A model generated the notes under the pieces. It was not told the DNA's origin, ran no database searches, and saw nothing but the letters and a program-made list of their open reading frames with translations. This document shows, one piece after another, positions 53,686 through 64,000 of a stretch of DNA of 64,000 nucleotides (within the stretch, counting starts at the first letter, position 1; every line of letters begins with the position of its first letter). The stretch covers positions 251,687,199 to 251,751,198 of the forward strand of contig JARYHS010009186.1 in NCBI GenBank assembly GCA_031002005.1, in the 5' to 3' direction. The translations under genes and the position numbers were made by a program. The DNA is from Vandiemenella viatica (Eukaryota; Arthropoda; Insecta; Orthoptera; Morabidae).

Positions 53686-53845
53686 TCGACCGGCGTATAG
53701 CCTCACATTCTGGAGGGCGTGCGTTCGGTTCCCCGTCCGGCCATCCAGATTTCGGTTTTCCATGGTTTCCAAAAATCACTTCAGGCAAATAACAGAATGG
53801 TTCCTTCAAAGGGCCATTACTGAATTCCCTGCCGTTCCTTCTCTA
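53686..53845 (+). mobile_element. SINE-A, diverged
   Basis: A head relic (ACCGGCGTATAGCCTCACAT), a B-box relic GTTCGGTTCCCCGTCCGG, and body GGTTTTCCATGGTTTCC. It is truncated before the tail. Confidence 0.7.
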
Positions 53846-53962
53846 AATTTTTCTGTATGTTTATATCTTTTGGAAATTTACGTAGGATAACAATATTATT
53901 AATAGTTGCGTGAAAATGACTTAAATTTCAGTCATAGCTAGTCAGAGAATTAAAATAGATCA

Positions 53963-54145
53963 GCAGAAATATTTAATTTAATTTAACTGCGATCGAGCGT
54001 TTGGTCCGGTAGGAATTTCCGTACACACCCATTTATCCCCTTTCCTTTTGGCACCTATTCCCCACTCTCCCTCCCCCACTAATTCCAACTTCAGATTGTT
54101 TTAGCGTTTTTTGTATATTATTCATCATTCCTTTTGTTATGTTGC
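53963..54145 (-). mobile_element. LINE-B, 3' end only
   Basis: ATTTAATTTAATTTAACTG at 53970-53988, then GGTCCGGTAGGAATTTCCG and the C-rich UTR, matching 25486-25680. Only the final ~180 bases are present. Confidence 0.75.
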
Positions 54146-54817
54146 GAACGAAATATCAACAAAGGCATTGTAATGGGGTGATTATACCACAGCTATTGTC
54201 CGACCTGACCAAGCCAGAATTTCGACAAAAAGGCTTAACTGATGACAATATAACCCACTAAAAATACGTTGCAGGAAATCACCTGTATTGTTTTTTTTTT
54301 TTTTCCCCTAGCTTTTTCATAAAAAAAGGTGTGTTGATAACACTAAATAATTGAATTCTGCAGCAATTAAAAGCGCTTATAAAAGCTATTCTTTGTTTTG
54401 AATGTGATTAACAACTTTTTTAATTAAAAAGCGTATCGAAAATTTTTCGATAACTCAAACAGCGGCAAAAATTATCTGGTCGACGTATTCTGCACAATTT
54501 TTAAACAATCTCTGGAAAAGAATGAGAGCCTCTAATATCATCTACACACACAATAAGTCTGTAACGGTGGAGGGGAGGGGGGGAAGTATATATGTTTAAA
54601 TCATTTTTGAAAAAGTAAGTTTGGGGCATTGTTAACGAACTACACAAATATTTTTTTTAAATTTGAGTTTGTTTGTCCCTCTGTTTGGATGAACACAATT
54701 CACGCAAAATCCGCTGGTGTTGAATAATTTTTGGTCCCTGGTCCTGGTGGTAAAATAGACTCTGTTTCAATGTCATCTTCTCAGCTGTCCAGCTGGATAG
54801 TGTCCTGTAAACAGAAC
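54146..54817. other. AT-rich, nothing recognised
   Basis: No coding signal. The part next to 54818 may belong to the same Penelope-like repeat as the ribozyme-like core. Confidence 0.35.
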
Positions 54818-54849
54818 GTTTCGACAACTGACCCTGCCGTCTTCATCAG
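54818..54849 (-). ncRNA. Hammerhead-ribozyme-like core, third copy
   Basis: On minus: CTGATGA (the canonical hammerhead box), 20 bases, then GAAAC followed by GTT, as at 8.05-8.16 kb. The 20 bases pair as GACGGC with GTTGTC (two G-U pairs) around a 7-base loop. The stem sequence differs from the 8-kb copies but the pairing is kept. Stem III and the cleavage site are not resolved. Confidence 0.45.
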
Positions 54850-55529
54850 GTGTCGCACGGCATGCGGTGGTTGTAAACTTGCTGCTACCGGATCGACTGC
54901 AGGAAGATTTTTGCGAGAGCTAGGCACATTTTGGCGAAGAGATTAAATGTTAGAATGAAAACTAGTGAGAATTGTCTTAATCAATGTATCATGTTGACAT
55001 TTAGGAAATATCTGTTGCTGCACCGTAAATTGATATGTAAAGTTAGACTGTGTAAAAGAGAACCAAGTTGACTCAGGAGGAAGGCTATTTATCACCAGTA
55101 CCAATAGAAAGCTAAGCTTGATCACCGTGTCATTGTGTTCGTAAAGCTGACGCTTTCAGCCTCCGTTGCTGAACTAAAAACGGCCAGAGGTGGTATTATC
55201 AGCTTGAGGTTATGAGCATTAATTCATAATAATTTTAGTGAGATAAGAAACTACGAAGAAATTGTTGCTAAAACACCGAAAGAAAAGTAAGTTTTTTGTT
55301 TAGATCGAAGTATTAACTATTAGTTGCTTTTTGTTTATTTATATTGGTTGGACGTAGATGTTTTCGTTGTATTTTCTGATCGTTGTTATAATAAAGCAAA
55401 TGTGCGTGCGTTTGAAGCTTTCATTCTCGCGTAGAAATATTAGCATTCATCCTAACAACAAAGGGATTAAGCTACTTAAATTTTCTAATAATTTAAGTTG
55501 TTTTAATGAGCGCCATGTAACTGAACATA
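54850..55529. other. Unassigned, includes dispersed repeat R2
   Basis: 55100-55240 shares AAGCTAAGCTTG, TCATTGTGTTCGTAAAGC and ACGGCCAGAG-like blocks with 31070-31215. 55320-55350 shares TGCTTTTTGTTTATTTATAT with 32560-32590. Confidence 0.45.
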
Positions 55530-56360
55530 CATTGATCAGCCAAAACATTATGACAACCTGCTTATTAGTGTGTTGGTCCACCTTTGGAGCTCAATACAGG
55601 AGCGATTCGACGTGGCATGGGTTCAAAAAGTCGTTGTTGGGTATCCGGAGTTGACTGGCAACAGATCTCTACGCACAGGTCACGCAGTTCCCTTAAATTA
55701 CGGGCCGGTGGTTTGTGGGCGCGGCCTCTGGGAACGAGAATCTCGGAAACGGCGAGGCTGGTCGGCTGTTGGCGTGCTACTGTAGTGAGCATCTATGCAG
55801 AGTGGTTGAAGGACGGTGAAACCACGACTGGGCGACAAGGTGGTGGACGTCCACGCCTCATCACAGAACGTGGAAGTCGGATGGTTGCCCGCGCTGTAAA
55901 GTGGGATAGGCGGCTGATCTGACAGCAGAGTACAGTGCTAGTGCGAGCACAAGTGTTTTGGAGCACACTCTGCTGCAGATCGCTGCCTATCCTGCGTTAC
56001 AGATCGGGCAAGCCTCCGACCTTCACGTTCTGTGATGAGGCGTGGACGTCCGCCAACTTGCCGCCCAGTCGTGGTTTCATCGTCCTTCAACTGCTCTGCC
56101 TAGATGTTCAGTAGCACGTGTACAACCGACCAGCCTCGCCGCTTCCAAGATGCTCGTTCCCAGTGCCGCTCCCACAAACCACCGGCCCGTAATTTAAGAG
56201 AATTGCGTGACCTGTGTGTAGACATCTGGTGACAGACAACTCCGGAAACCTACCTAGGACTTGTAGAATCCGTGCCACGTCGAATCGCTGCTGTATTGCG
56301 CTCCGAAGATGAACCAACACACTAATAAGCAGGTGGTCATAATGATTTCGCTGATCGGTG
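55530..56360. mobile_element. 831-bp palindromic TIR element
   Basis: Left arm 55530-55931 and right arm 55966-56360 are diverged inverted copies with a ~34-base centre. The outer end is CATTGATCAGCCAAAACATT on the left. The right end reads, in complement, CACCGATCAGCGAAATCATT. A TA precedes the left end; TG follows the right. Inner blocks such as TTAAATTACGGGCCGGTGGT and GGACGTCCACGCCTCATCAC occur in both arms. No transposase is present; apparent frames in the arms mirror each other and are not protein-like. Confidence 0.8.
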
Positions 56361-58245
56361 TGTTACTTAATGTGGGTGAAACCAGCTCCACATTGATTGC
56401 AATCTATGCAGCCCACACGTTTCAAACTAATATTAAGCGGCTTATCATAAGTTGTTAAGTCTTATTTTTAATTTGCTTTGTTTTCACTGGCGCTATGTTC
56501 CTGAGGTCATTAATTCAGCCGCATGCAACTAGTTCTAACTACGTCAGCCGTTGAAACATTGTAATATCGATGTTAATCACGGGTAGCTAATAAAAATATG
56601 TAAGAATCTGTGAAGATTTTTGGTCAAATTTATATCATGGTGCATGATGTCACTAACATGTGGTACTGTGATTGTATTAATGCCTATGAAGCTTTGATTT
56701 TCTTGCGGCAATTTTAGCTGAGTTTGTGGTTAAGGTTGAAATGCTGCCTTAACCAAATAGAAACTTTTGCATCAGTATAAGGTACGAGGAATTGCATTGA
56801 GCGTTATTTTATGGCAATTCTACTTAGTTAAGGATCTGGAAATAAAATACTTGCCAGAACACTGCCTTCAAACCGTCATTTTTGAAAGGCTACGAGGCTA
56901 TATATATATATACATAAGTGGGAGGTAACTGAATGTAAAGTAAAACAAGTGAATAAGATGTGTGTATTTACGTATCCAATAAATATTAATTGCCAAATGG
57001 TATTATTTGACGGGTTTTTTTATTTCATTTTGGTTGCAGAGGAAAACTGGTACCAAAGTAAAGACAGAAAATAAGCGAAGGTAAAGAGAAGAGAATAATT
57101 ATTAATCCAAAGAGAGAAATTGTGCAAACTTATGAACTACAAGAAAGTACTATTCCTGGCAAATCGACTTTCAGACGTCGAATTATTACTTACATAACGG
57201 TATTATGCAATGCAAATTCCTTTGAAAGTATTTTGATAATTCATTACATAACTTTTATTCCAGTCGAAATTTCGCCGAAACTCTGTAAAGATAATGGTAA
57301 GGGTTAAAAAGTATTCAGAAATTATATTCATGACATTAACTACAATTACACATTTTTTTTTCTAGGAGCATTGGCAAAGAATATTTAAAGCTGCTTAGCT
57401 CAAAAATCGATATAAAACGTGTTATGTGAGCTTAAAGATTCGATTTCCGATTTTAAGCTGATAGTAAGTTGGTCTTCAGTAGTCAGTTCGCCTTGTTGAG
57501 GAGTTTTGAACAAAATGGCTGTGCTGTTAATGTGCATGTTGTAAGTTTAGCATTCCATAGATACGCACAGCTTTTGAAGTACCAGTGTCGCAGTTAGTGT
57601 TGTCCAAACAACCTCTCGTCGGCAGCAGATTGACGCAGCTCATTAGCTTTGAGTTTCAATTGCTGTCGAGTCCGGATTACTGTAAATAATTGAAGACCAA
57701 TTACGTACGACCCTATCGACTAGTTTTTGAGCTGAGGGACTGATATACAAACCACTTTTGCATTTTCATTGGCCTAAACATGTTTCATTCGTCTAAAACG
57801 AAAATGACCAAGAATTTTTAAGCTTTTCTTCAGTAGATGTAAGCTGTAAAATCGATAAGTTGGAATGGTCAGGTAGCGCAAAGGTTTAAGTACCTTTATT
57901 CGTAATTTATGTTCCGGTGTTGGAATGCCGGAGGGGAAAGGGGCGGAACTGCTGTTTTTTTTTTAGATTAAAATGATTTATGTTTCTAACGTAACAGCGG
58001 AGATATCCTGTGTTAAAATCCTTAATTCCTTATTTCTTGCACACGAGTGTTGGAAAGAACGAAGGTGCATCGGCAACAGTAATGTGAGTTCAGGCTTTGA
58101 CCGACTGTTCAAAGAGACAGTAAGTCATGAACGCAAATTTTACGACTTCAGAACGTGTCTGCCGTTTTTATCCGTCGCCGAGACGCGTAAGCGATTGTGT
58201 TCGTTATTTGGCAATAAAACAATCCTCAGGTCCCGCCGGCCTGTG
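56361..58245. other. Unassigned
   Basis: 56790-56835 carries a piece of dispersed repeat R2 (GAGCGTTATTTTATGG). A (TA)n tract is near 56901-56911. The frame at 57973-58404 (143 codons, starting MIYVSNVTAEISC) has a GC-rich second half but no recognisable domain. Confidence 0.4.
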
Positions 58246-58270
58246 CAGCCGGGGCAATTTGCCCCGGCTG
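58246..58270. repeat. 25-bp GC-rich palindrome
   Basis: CAGCCGGGGCAA, a single T, then TTGCCCCGGCTG: twelve-base arms around one base. It lies in a local GC-rich island (58225-58380). Confidence 0.9.
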
Positions 58271-58454
58271 TCGTCGTTAATCTCCCGGCCCCTTCGCTCC
58301 TTGGAGCGGCAACCCGCGCTACGCAAGGCGCTCACCGCTTAGCAACACCCGTCGAAAGTGATCCATCGCAGCGGCCGAATGAAACCTTACAGGACGATTC
58401 CTGAAAGCCAGTATTAGCTGGGAAACAAAAAACAGTTTGTTATCATTTCTGACA

Positions 58455-59025
58455 GGTTTTATTTATTATTTCTCGTGTCCAGGACATAACATTACAAGTT
58501 GAAACATAACAAATAAAATTAATTAATTAATATTAAGCTTATGGACTATAGAACACAATTAAATGGAGTGTGACGAGAATTCCGCAATCCTGATGGCCTT
58601 CTCATTTGCCCTAAAAAGGTCGTCGATTGTGCAGGTTGGAGATAGGTTCCTGCATACCAGAAGATGTTGTGGGTCCTGCAGCTCACCACATTCACATAGC
58701 TCGTTTTCAGTAGTGTAACCCCATTTTTTGATATTAGATCTGCATCGGGACACTTCAGTTCTTAATCTGTTTAGTGTCTTCCATATGGCATATGGCTGAT
58801 TACACCCCGGTCGCTCTTTGATATTCCTCCAGTGCCCTTCAGGCAACGACTTTCGCCATAGTTCTACACGGCGTGCTCCAGGTGAAGATGTTATGGCTGT
58901 AGTTGTCTGTAAGAAGTTCTTTCTTGTCTTTAGCCTTGCGGGTTGAGGTTCGTGTCCTAACAAAGGGTGTCTGGAGTCTGTTTCCTGTTTCCTCTTCCGA
59001 CTTGTGAAATCCGGTGACAAAGCTT
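58455..59025 (-). pseudogene. LINE C-terminal domain with zinc-knuckle-like motif
   Basis: A 153-codon frame on minus (58559-59020) ends a non-LTR ORF2: WKTLNRLRTEVSRCRSNIKK, WGYTTENELCECGELQDPQH and LLVC, i.e. a C-x-C-x8-H-x4-C pattern of the type seen at the C-terminus of many insect LINE proteins. Reverse-transcriptase blocks are missing. The 3' UTR is AT-rich and runs towards 58455. Confidence 0.65.
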
Positions 59026-59029
59026 CACT

Positions 59030-60005
59030 TTATATTATTATTATTATTTTTACCATCATTATTCTCTCCTCTATCCCTTCCTATCTTATGGTAACATCTT
59101 CATCTCTACATATCTCCTTCTACCTGCGTCATCAGTTATCTGCTTCATATATCCAAAGCTATGTATTCCTCTACAGCCCTGACCTTCGACTGTTCCCTCT
59201 ACTAACAAATTAACTAATCCTGCATGTCTAAATACGTGCCCAATCATCCTGTCTCTTCTTTCTGTAAGACTCTGTCACCAACTTCTTTCATCACCCACCA
59301 TTTCCAAAACACGATCATTTCGTTCTTTATTCGCCCACTTAATTTTCACCATCCTTCTACGGCACTACATTTAAAATGTTTCAATTATCATTCTCTCTGG
59401 TATTCCTAAAGTTCATGCTTCGCTACCATAAAGTGCTGTGCACCACACATAGAGTTTTAAAAAGTTCTTTCTTAGTCCCAGATCAATATATGAAACTGAA
59501 ATATTTCTCTTTTCCATAAACCCCCCTTTAGCTAGTGCTATTCTGCTTTTAACAGAATTATTGTTTCGGCCATCAGTTGTAAAATTACTTCCTAAGCAGC
59601 AGAATTTACTTACATCTCCTATAACATCCGATCGTATTTTTATATTTAAACTACTATTACTGCTAGAGTTTCTGCTACACTTAATCACTTTTGTATCGCT
59701 TTGGTTTATATTTAGTCCAAAATCATCCTTCAGTATTTTGTTCGTCCCATTCAATAACTTTTCAGGTATCTTCAGTCTATTCTGCTAACGGGACCATGTC
59801 ATCAATAAATCGTAGCATACTGATTTTTTTCCCTTGAACACTTAGGCCACATTCATATTTGTCTTTTAATTCCTTTATTGCTTCCTCTATATACAAGTTG
59901 AATGTTAATGGGAATAGACTACAACCTTGTCTCATACGCATGTCTCTCATGATTGTCTACTTTTCTTTTGCCTGCCCAAAGTATAATTTTCATTTTTCTC
60001 ATAAG
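59030..60005 (-). pseudogene. RTE-like LINE, reverse transcriptase remnant
   Basis: On minus, MRQGCSLFPLTFNLY (motif B) is near 59935, LRFIDDM (the catalytic ADD box, altered to IDD) near 59800, then FGLNINQSDTKVIKCSRNSS, FCCLGSNFTTDGR and LRKNFLKLYVWCTALYGSEA (59413-59754). The 3' side is full of stops and ends in an (AAT)n tail at about 59031-59057. The tail directly adjoins the 5' edge of the zinc-knuckle LINE fragment, which lies in the same orientation. Confidence 0.8.
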
Positions 60006-60232
60006 TAGATAATATTGCTATCGGTTTCAACTTGTGAGGTACAAAATTTTATAAATATGAAATTAATTAAACAATTCTAAGTTCGAAGTATAAAGATGAT
60101 GAAATCAGCAGAAAAGCAGACTCTCTGACTCGCTGAATCCAGAGACGGCTCCGGCGAAGGAGACACTAGTTGCAGCTGGGGAGCGGAGAAAGTCCGTTAG
60201 TGTGCTGGAAGTACAAGCCGTGCAGCGTAAAG
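60006..60232. other. Spacer
   Basis: Nothing recognised. Confidence 0.35.
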
Positions 60233-60397
60233 ATTTTTTTTTTTTTTACCGCTTTACGCCTCGTCGACGGCTAAGGTCATTAGAGGCGGGATGGGAATGG
60301 GTACAAGGAACGGGAAGGAATTCAGCCATGGCCTTTTTGAATGAAGCATCCCGGCATTCGCATCGAGTGATTTGGGCAAACCATGGAAAACCCAAAA
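60233..60397 (-). mobile_element. SINE-A (tail type A), 5'-truncated
   Basis: A T-run, GCTTTACGCCTCGTCGACGG, and the complement of the body to CCATGGAAAACCCAAA. The tRNA-like head is absent. Confidence 0.8.
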
Positions 60398-61416
60398 CAG
60401 CATGAACAGATTCTGTTGTATAAGTAAGGTGTTGCTAGTCAGCTCAAGAAAATATGTGTATCGAAACTACACTAATCGTTAAGTTTCGGTAATAGGAACC
60501 TAAGTGTGAATTTTTATGAATTACTAGTACTGTAATAATACTATAGTGCTATAATAAATTGGTTTGAAGTTTACAGGGTTATTATCGTTAATTGAATAAA
60601 AGGAAAGTATGTAGTGTATAACTGCGTTACTGATAGTTGAGTGTATGGTAATAGTAGACTGTTTTCAGGTGTGTACAGTACAGCGCTGGTGCAGAACCTG
60701 TTATTGGTATTACGCCGAAAGCGAGGTAAGTGATAAAACAAGTTGAAGAAACCAATACTAGGAAGTGAAATACATAAAATAAATAATATAACACTTACTA
60801 AAACAATAAACTCGAGAAAGAAGTTGAGGAACTGCGTTAAAACCTTGTGATTTTGTGTTGAAATATTATTCTTATTTTGTAGCAATTAGCGTTCATGGCT
60901 TCCGATACATCCTGTTTTTTTGCTGTAATCTACTGGACAGAAACTATAAGCGGTACGTTTAGAACGTCACATGTGTTAATACACGTGTGCAAGGTATTTC
61001 TTCTTCTACATAGACTATAAGTGAATACAAACTAGTTTTGAATTTAGCTGTGCATTTACAACACAAAAGTGTCAAGAGTACAAAAGTTTTGAGACAAATA
61101 ACATTTTTCCTCATGTTTTATGATTCAGTGACGAAAAGGTTTTCGCTGTCTCGTATCTAGTCTGTAATACCTGTGTGTTGAACATCAGGTGATTGTGTAC
61201 GGGAGCTGATAATTAGTGATTTGGGTTGACGAAAAATTGTCATCAGCGCAGATTCTACCAAGCTGGTTAGAAGGTGTACCAATGTAATGTTTGAACTAAT
61301 TGCAGAGCACTGTTGCACCAAAAATAAAAATGTAGTAGCACAGGTCTCTGTCTCTCTAATATCGATAACTTCCAATCAGTGATTTCGGATTTAAATTGTG
61401 GACTTGCGGGACAATA
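60398..61416. other. AT-rich, nothing recognised
   Basis: Frames at 60571-60885 and 61157-61375 (minus) have no recognisable product. Confidence 0.4.
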
Positions 61417-61664
61417 GAGACGTTGAACCGAGCGTGGTGGGTGAGCGGTAAGCAGTAAAGTTCAGGCCTGGAATTCAGGAGAACGCGGGATCGAATCCCC
61501 GTCAGGCCATCCAAATTTCGGTTTTTCATGGTTTACCCACATAACAGTAGGTGAATTCCGGCATGGATTCTTCAGAAGGATGAATTCCTACCCATTCCTT
61601 TCCCAAGTCGTTTGTCGCCCTTAATGACCTCGTCGTCGACGAGACATAAAGCCAGAAACGTCGA
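61417..61664 (+). mobile_element. SINE-A (tail type A) with probable target duplication
   Basis: Element 61427-61654: head ACCGAGCGTGGTGGGTGAGC, B box GGATCGAATCCCCGTC, diverged body and tail hairpin CCTCGTCGTCGACGAG. Flanks GAGACGTTGA and GAAACGTCGA agree in 8 of 10 bases, an aged duplication. Confidence 0.8.
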
Positions 61665-62116
61665 TGTAGAACATCACTCACAGCAAAGCTACTGTTCGTT
61701 CTACTCCCCTTTGTAGCCTATTATGGGCCCTGTGAGCCAAGCACCGCTTTCTGTTTACGGTATTATCACTGTTTTTCCCTTTAAAGGTCAGCCTGTAGAA
61801 CTGTACGGTGTCGTTACATTCCTCCGTTAACTGACTCCTTCCTGTGTCTGGAGTCCTACGTAAGCCGGCCTGCATTGAGTGCGCCCGCATCTCCTCCACC
61901 ACTCGAGATTACTGCAGCGGTGACGTCACAGGGAGAAAGGGCTGCGACCTGCAGGAGAGGCAAACTTCCCTCACGATTCCGCAAACACCTGACTGCGCCA
62001 TTGAACAAAACAGTCCTCCCCATCAGATTCGTATCATTCTGAGCGACAACTTTTTCCCGATCGTCGCCAGATTTCTGAATTTTATATTGTTGCCAGATAT
62101 TTATACGTAACTTTGT
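61665..62116. other. GC-balanced stretch with a CRE, no gene recognised
   Basis: TGACGTCA lies at 61921-61928. Frames on both strands (61678-61902, 61856-62173) have no family resemblance. Confidence 0.4.
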
Positions 62117-63030
62117 TATTATTAATTTTAATTGCGATGGAGCAAACGCTCCGGTGGCAACTTCCTTAGTCATCTAATTACCCATTTTTATATTGTTTTT
62201 AATAGTTTTTTTCAAAATTTTCTTTTGTGATTGGACTGTTAAATTCCTCCCCCATTTACTTTTCCAATTTACAAATTTTAATTTTAAATTCCTTCAGCGT
62301 TTTTGGTAAATTATTCATCAACTTCACCTGCTAATTTTTTGCAGTCTCTGACACCCTTACCAAAAAAAAAAGAAAATTTTTCGACTCCTTTATGCACTAA
62401 ATCGAGTGCCAGCTTGTGGTCATGGTCATCTTTCCTCTTCCATGCACTATTCCTAATTCTTTGACCAGTATCCTACCAAGCCCCGTCACCAACATATGCC
62501 CTGTTCATTCCCAGCACTCTCTTCACCCTCCTCCTTTCCTCCAATAACTCCCATTCCAACTCCTTTATCATATCAGTTACTGACTGGGTCCTGCGATAAT
62601 TTCCATAAACAAATCGAGCTGCTCTTCTTTGAACACTCTTCTACTCCTGTATTTTATAACCAAAATGTGGGTCCCAAACTACACCACCATATTCGATCAA
62701 TTGTCTGACCAAGGTTTTGTAACCCAATTCCCTAACACCTCTCGTACATACTCTCATCACCTTCTCAAGTAAATAAAGGATTTTGTAACTTTTTCCGACC
62801 ACCGGTCCAATATGCTCTGCCCAATTGAGTTTGTTTCAAACGTTATGCCAAGATATTTACACGTCAAGCTTTCAAGAAGCAATTCTGACCCCATAATATA
62901 ATCATATTTAACCTTTAGTTTTTATTTGTGTACTTAATAAGCTGGCTGTTCTTAGCATTTATCTTCATTCCATGCTGACCTACCATTTATGTATTCTATC
63001 CAGGTAACCCTGTATTGATCCTATTGTATA
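62117..63030 (-). pseudogene. LINE-B, fifth copy
   Basis: The 3' end has GCGATGGAGCAAACGCTCCGG and a TAATTTTAATT tract. In complement the coding part matches the other copies: AAATCGAGTGCCAGCTTGTG (DDHDHKLALDL), CTCCAATAACTCCCATTCC and AACCAAAATGTGGGTCCCAA. It stretches to the INAKNSQL block near 62950. Frameshifts are frequent. This is the longest uninterrupted LINE-B copy on the minus strand. Confidence 0.8.
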
Positions 63031-63464
63031 CCATTATATTAGCTGCATTATTTAATCACTAAGAGATTTCAGTGAGATAAATACCTAAACAATGACGTAC
63101 AAAATTGTATTTAATCAATTTTATACTTCGTGGGACAAAGTAAATGTAAGAATAACGAAAAAAAAAAAAAAAAAGTCTCAGATCTCCAAGTACTGAACCC
63201 TGCCAAAGCTGTCCTGTATATGAAAACATTAATTCTAATTATTATTTTTCCATGAAGTTTTAACATTAGAGTTTTATTTGTGCGATACCGATCTACCAGA
63301 TTTCCAAATTTTTGCACTTTGATAGGCGCCATCGTTAATTAACCAATTCGTCCGGTCGTCAGTTAATGACGATTTCTTCTATTCACTTCGTCCTCGAATT
63401 TAAAGTTTTCTGTCTTCGATAGACAGAGGGTTTTACCTTCCTCCGAGGGTTACTGATTACTACT
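63031..63464. other. Unassigned
   Basis: A16 run near 63158-63174. No gene is seen. Confidence 0.35.
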
Positions 63465-64000
63465 GTTCTTGGCTGAACTCGATAGTCCTACCAAATGACA
63501 ACACTGACGAATCACTTTTGAATTAACATTTATATTTCCGTGAGCTGTAAGATAACATAAGGCACAATACCCTTCCAAAGATACTAAAACACACACATAC
63601 AAATATTCCAGCCATTAAACTCACAATCGACTGTAAAACTTCCGAAATCAATACACAACTAGCTCTGCTCCCCATCTCCGCGTGTTTAAATACGCGCTAC
63701 AGAAACATCTAGAATAGCATAGAGAAAGCCGATCGATGTTTCACCAACGGCGACAATGCATCCAACAACCAAAACCACATTAAAACTACCAGAATTAATT
63801 AAAATCATTCATAATCACCATGAAACATACGGAAATGAAAATTAAAGATATTTACAGGTATTTGCACGTAAAATTATCAACCAGTCCAAACAGTTGAGAA
63901 TTATCCTTCAAATAGCGAGACTCACATCAACACTTATAGAGTCTGGCTTATCCGACGTAAACAGGCCGCGGGAATGTCGGGTTACCTGGAATGTCGGTTA
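63465..64000 (-). mobile_element. LTR copy on minus, running off the window
   Basis: In complement the segment aligns with 33.55-34.02 kb: GATAATTCTCAACTG, AATACCTGTAAATATCTTTAA, GTTTCATGGTGATTATGAAT, TCGCCGTTGG.GAAAC, a TATTTAAA box (about 63685-63693), and the U5 end (CACGGAAATATAAATG...AAAAGTGATTCGTC). The far end is outside the window, so it is unknown whether internal coding follows. Confidence 0.6.

Noticed and set aside
57973..58404. 143-codon plus-strand frame (MIYVSNVTAEISC...)
   Set aside because: No domain, no promoter or splice signals that I could defend, and the GC-rich half may keep the frame open by chance.

Overview
The window reads as nuclear DNA of an arthropod, most likely an insect with a large, repeat-laden genome; the species cannot be named from the sequence. 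It is mostly AT-rich and gene-poor. Nothing looks prokaryotic: no operons, no ribosome binding sites and no CRISPR array. The content is dominated by transposable elements: about 20 copies of one tRNA-derived SINE (here SINE-A), smaller SINE families B, C and D, at least four kinds of non-LTR retrotransposon (LINE-A, LINE-B, a jockey-like and an RTE-like kind), Tc1/mariner, hAT and Helitron elements, small TIR elements (MITEs), LTR fragments and Penelope-like ribozyme motifs. The mix suggests an insect such as an orthopteroid or blattoid, but that is only a guess.

Layout. 0-9 kb: LINE-A tail, decayed Tc1 transposase, a possible CRE/CCAAT/TATA promoter with a candidate untranslated first exon (3.3-3.75 kb), a 5'-truncated jockey-like LINE (6.1-7.4 kb) and an inverted pair of hammerhead-like motifs (8.0-8.2 kb). 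9-18.4 kb: SINEs, a Helitron (13.4-14.2 kb), a non-autonomous hAT with 8-bp target duplication (17.0-17.7 kb) and a tandem pair of TTAA-flanked MITEs. 18-20.6 kb: the only convincing host-gene piece, a GC-rich first coding exon on the minus strand (20390 to 19569) with a TATA box, an initiator and a GTAAC splice donor; exon-like modules resembling its 3' end recur downstream. 20.6-30.4 kb: MITE, two LINE-B copies, a SINE-B with a clean target duplication, a fold-back Tc1 element with 508-bp nearly identical arms (27.6-29.0 kb) and a Helitron. 30-41 kb: LTR, a long-TIR element with a SINE in one arm, a deleted mariner-type element and a 3.5-kb hAT whose ends are packed with TATCGATA. 41-48 kb: LINE-A, LINE-B and RTE-like LINE. 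48-51 kb: a 2.7-kb Helitron carrying a coding scrap. 51-64 kb: LINE-A, LINE-B and RTE-like remnants, a third hammerhead-like motif, an 831-bp palindrome and an LTR running off the right edge.

The elements work as layered parasites rather than as a pathway. LINE-encoded reverse transcriptases are the likely source of mobility for the SINEs, and SINE-A shares a body segment with the LINE-A 3' UTR. Most coding copies carry stops and frameshifts. Only the 258-codon Tc1 ORF and the 338-codon jockey-like ORF remain open, and both are truncated. Nested insertions with target duplications give a relative insertion order.
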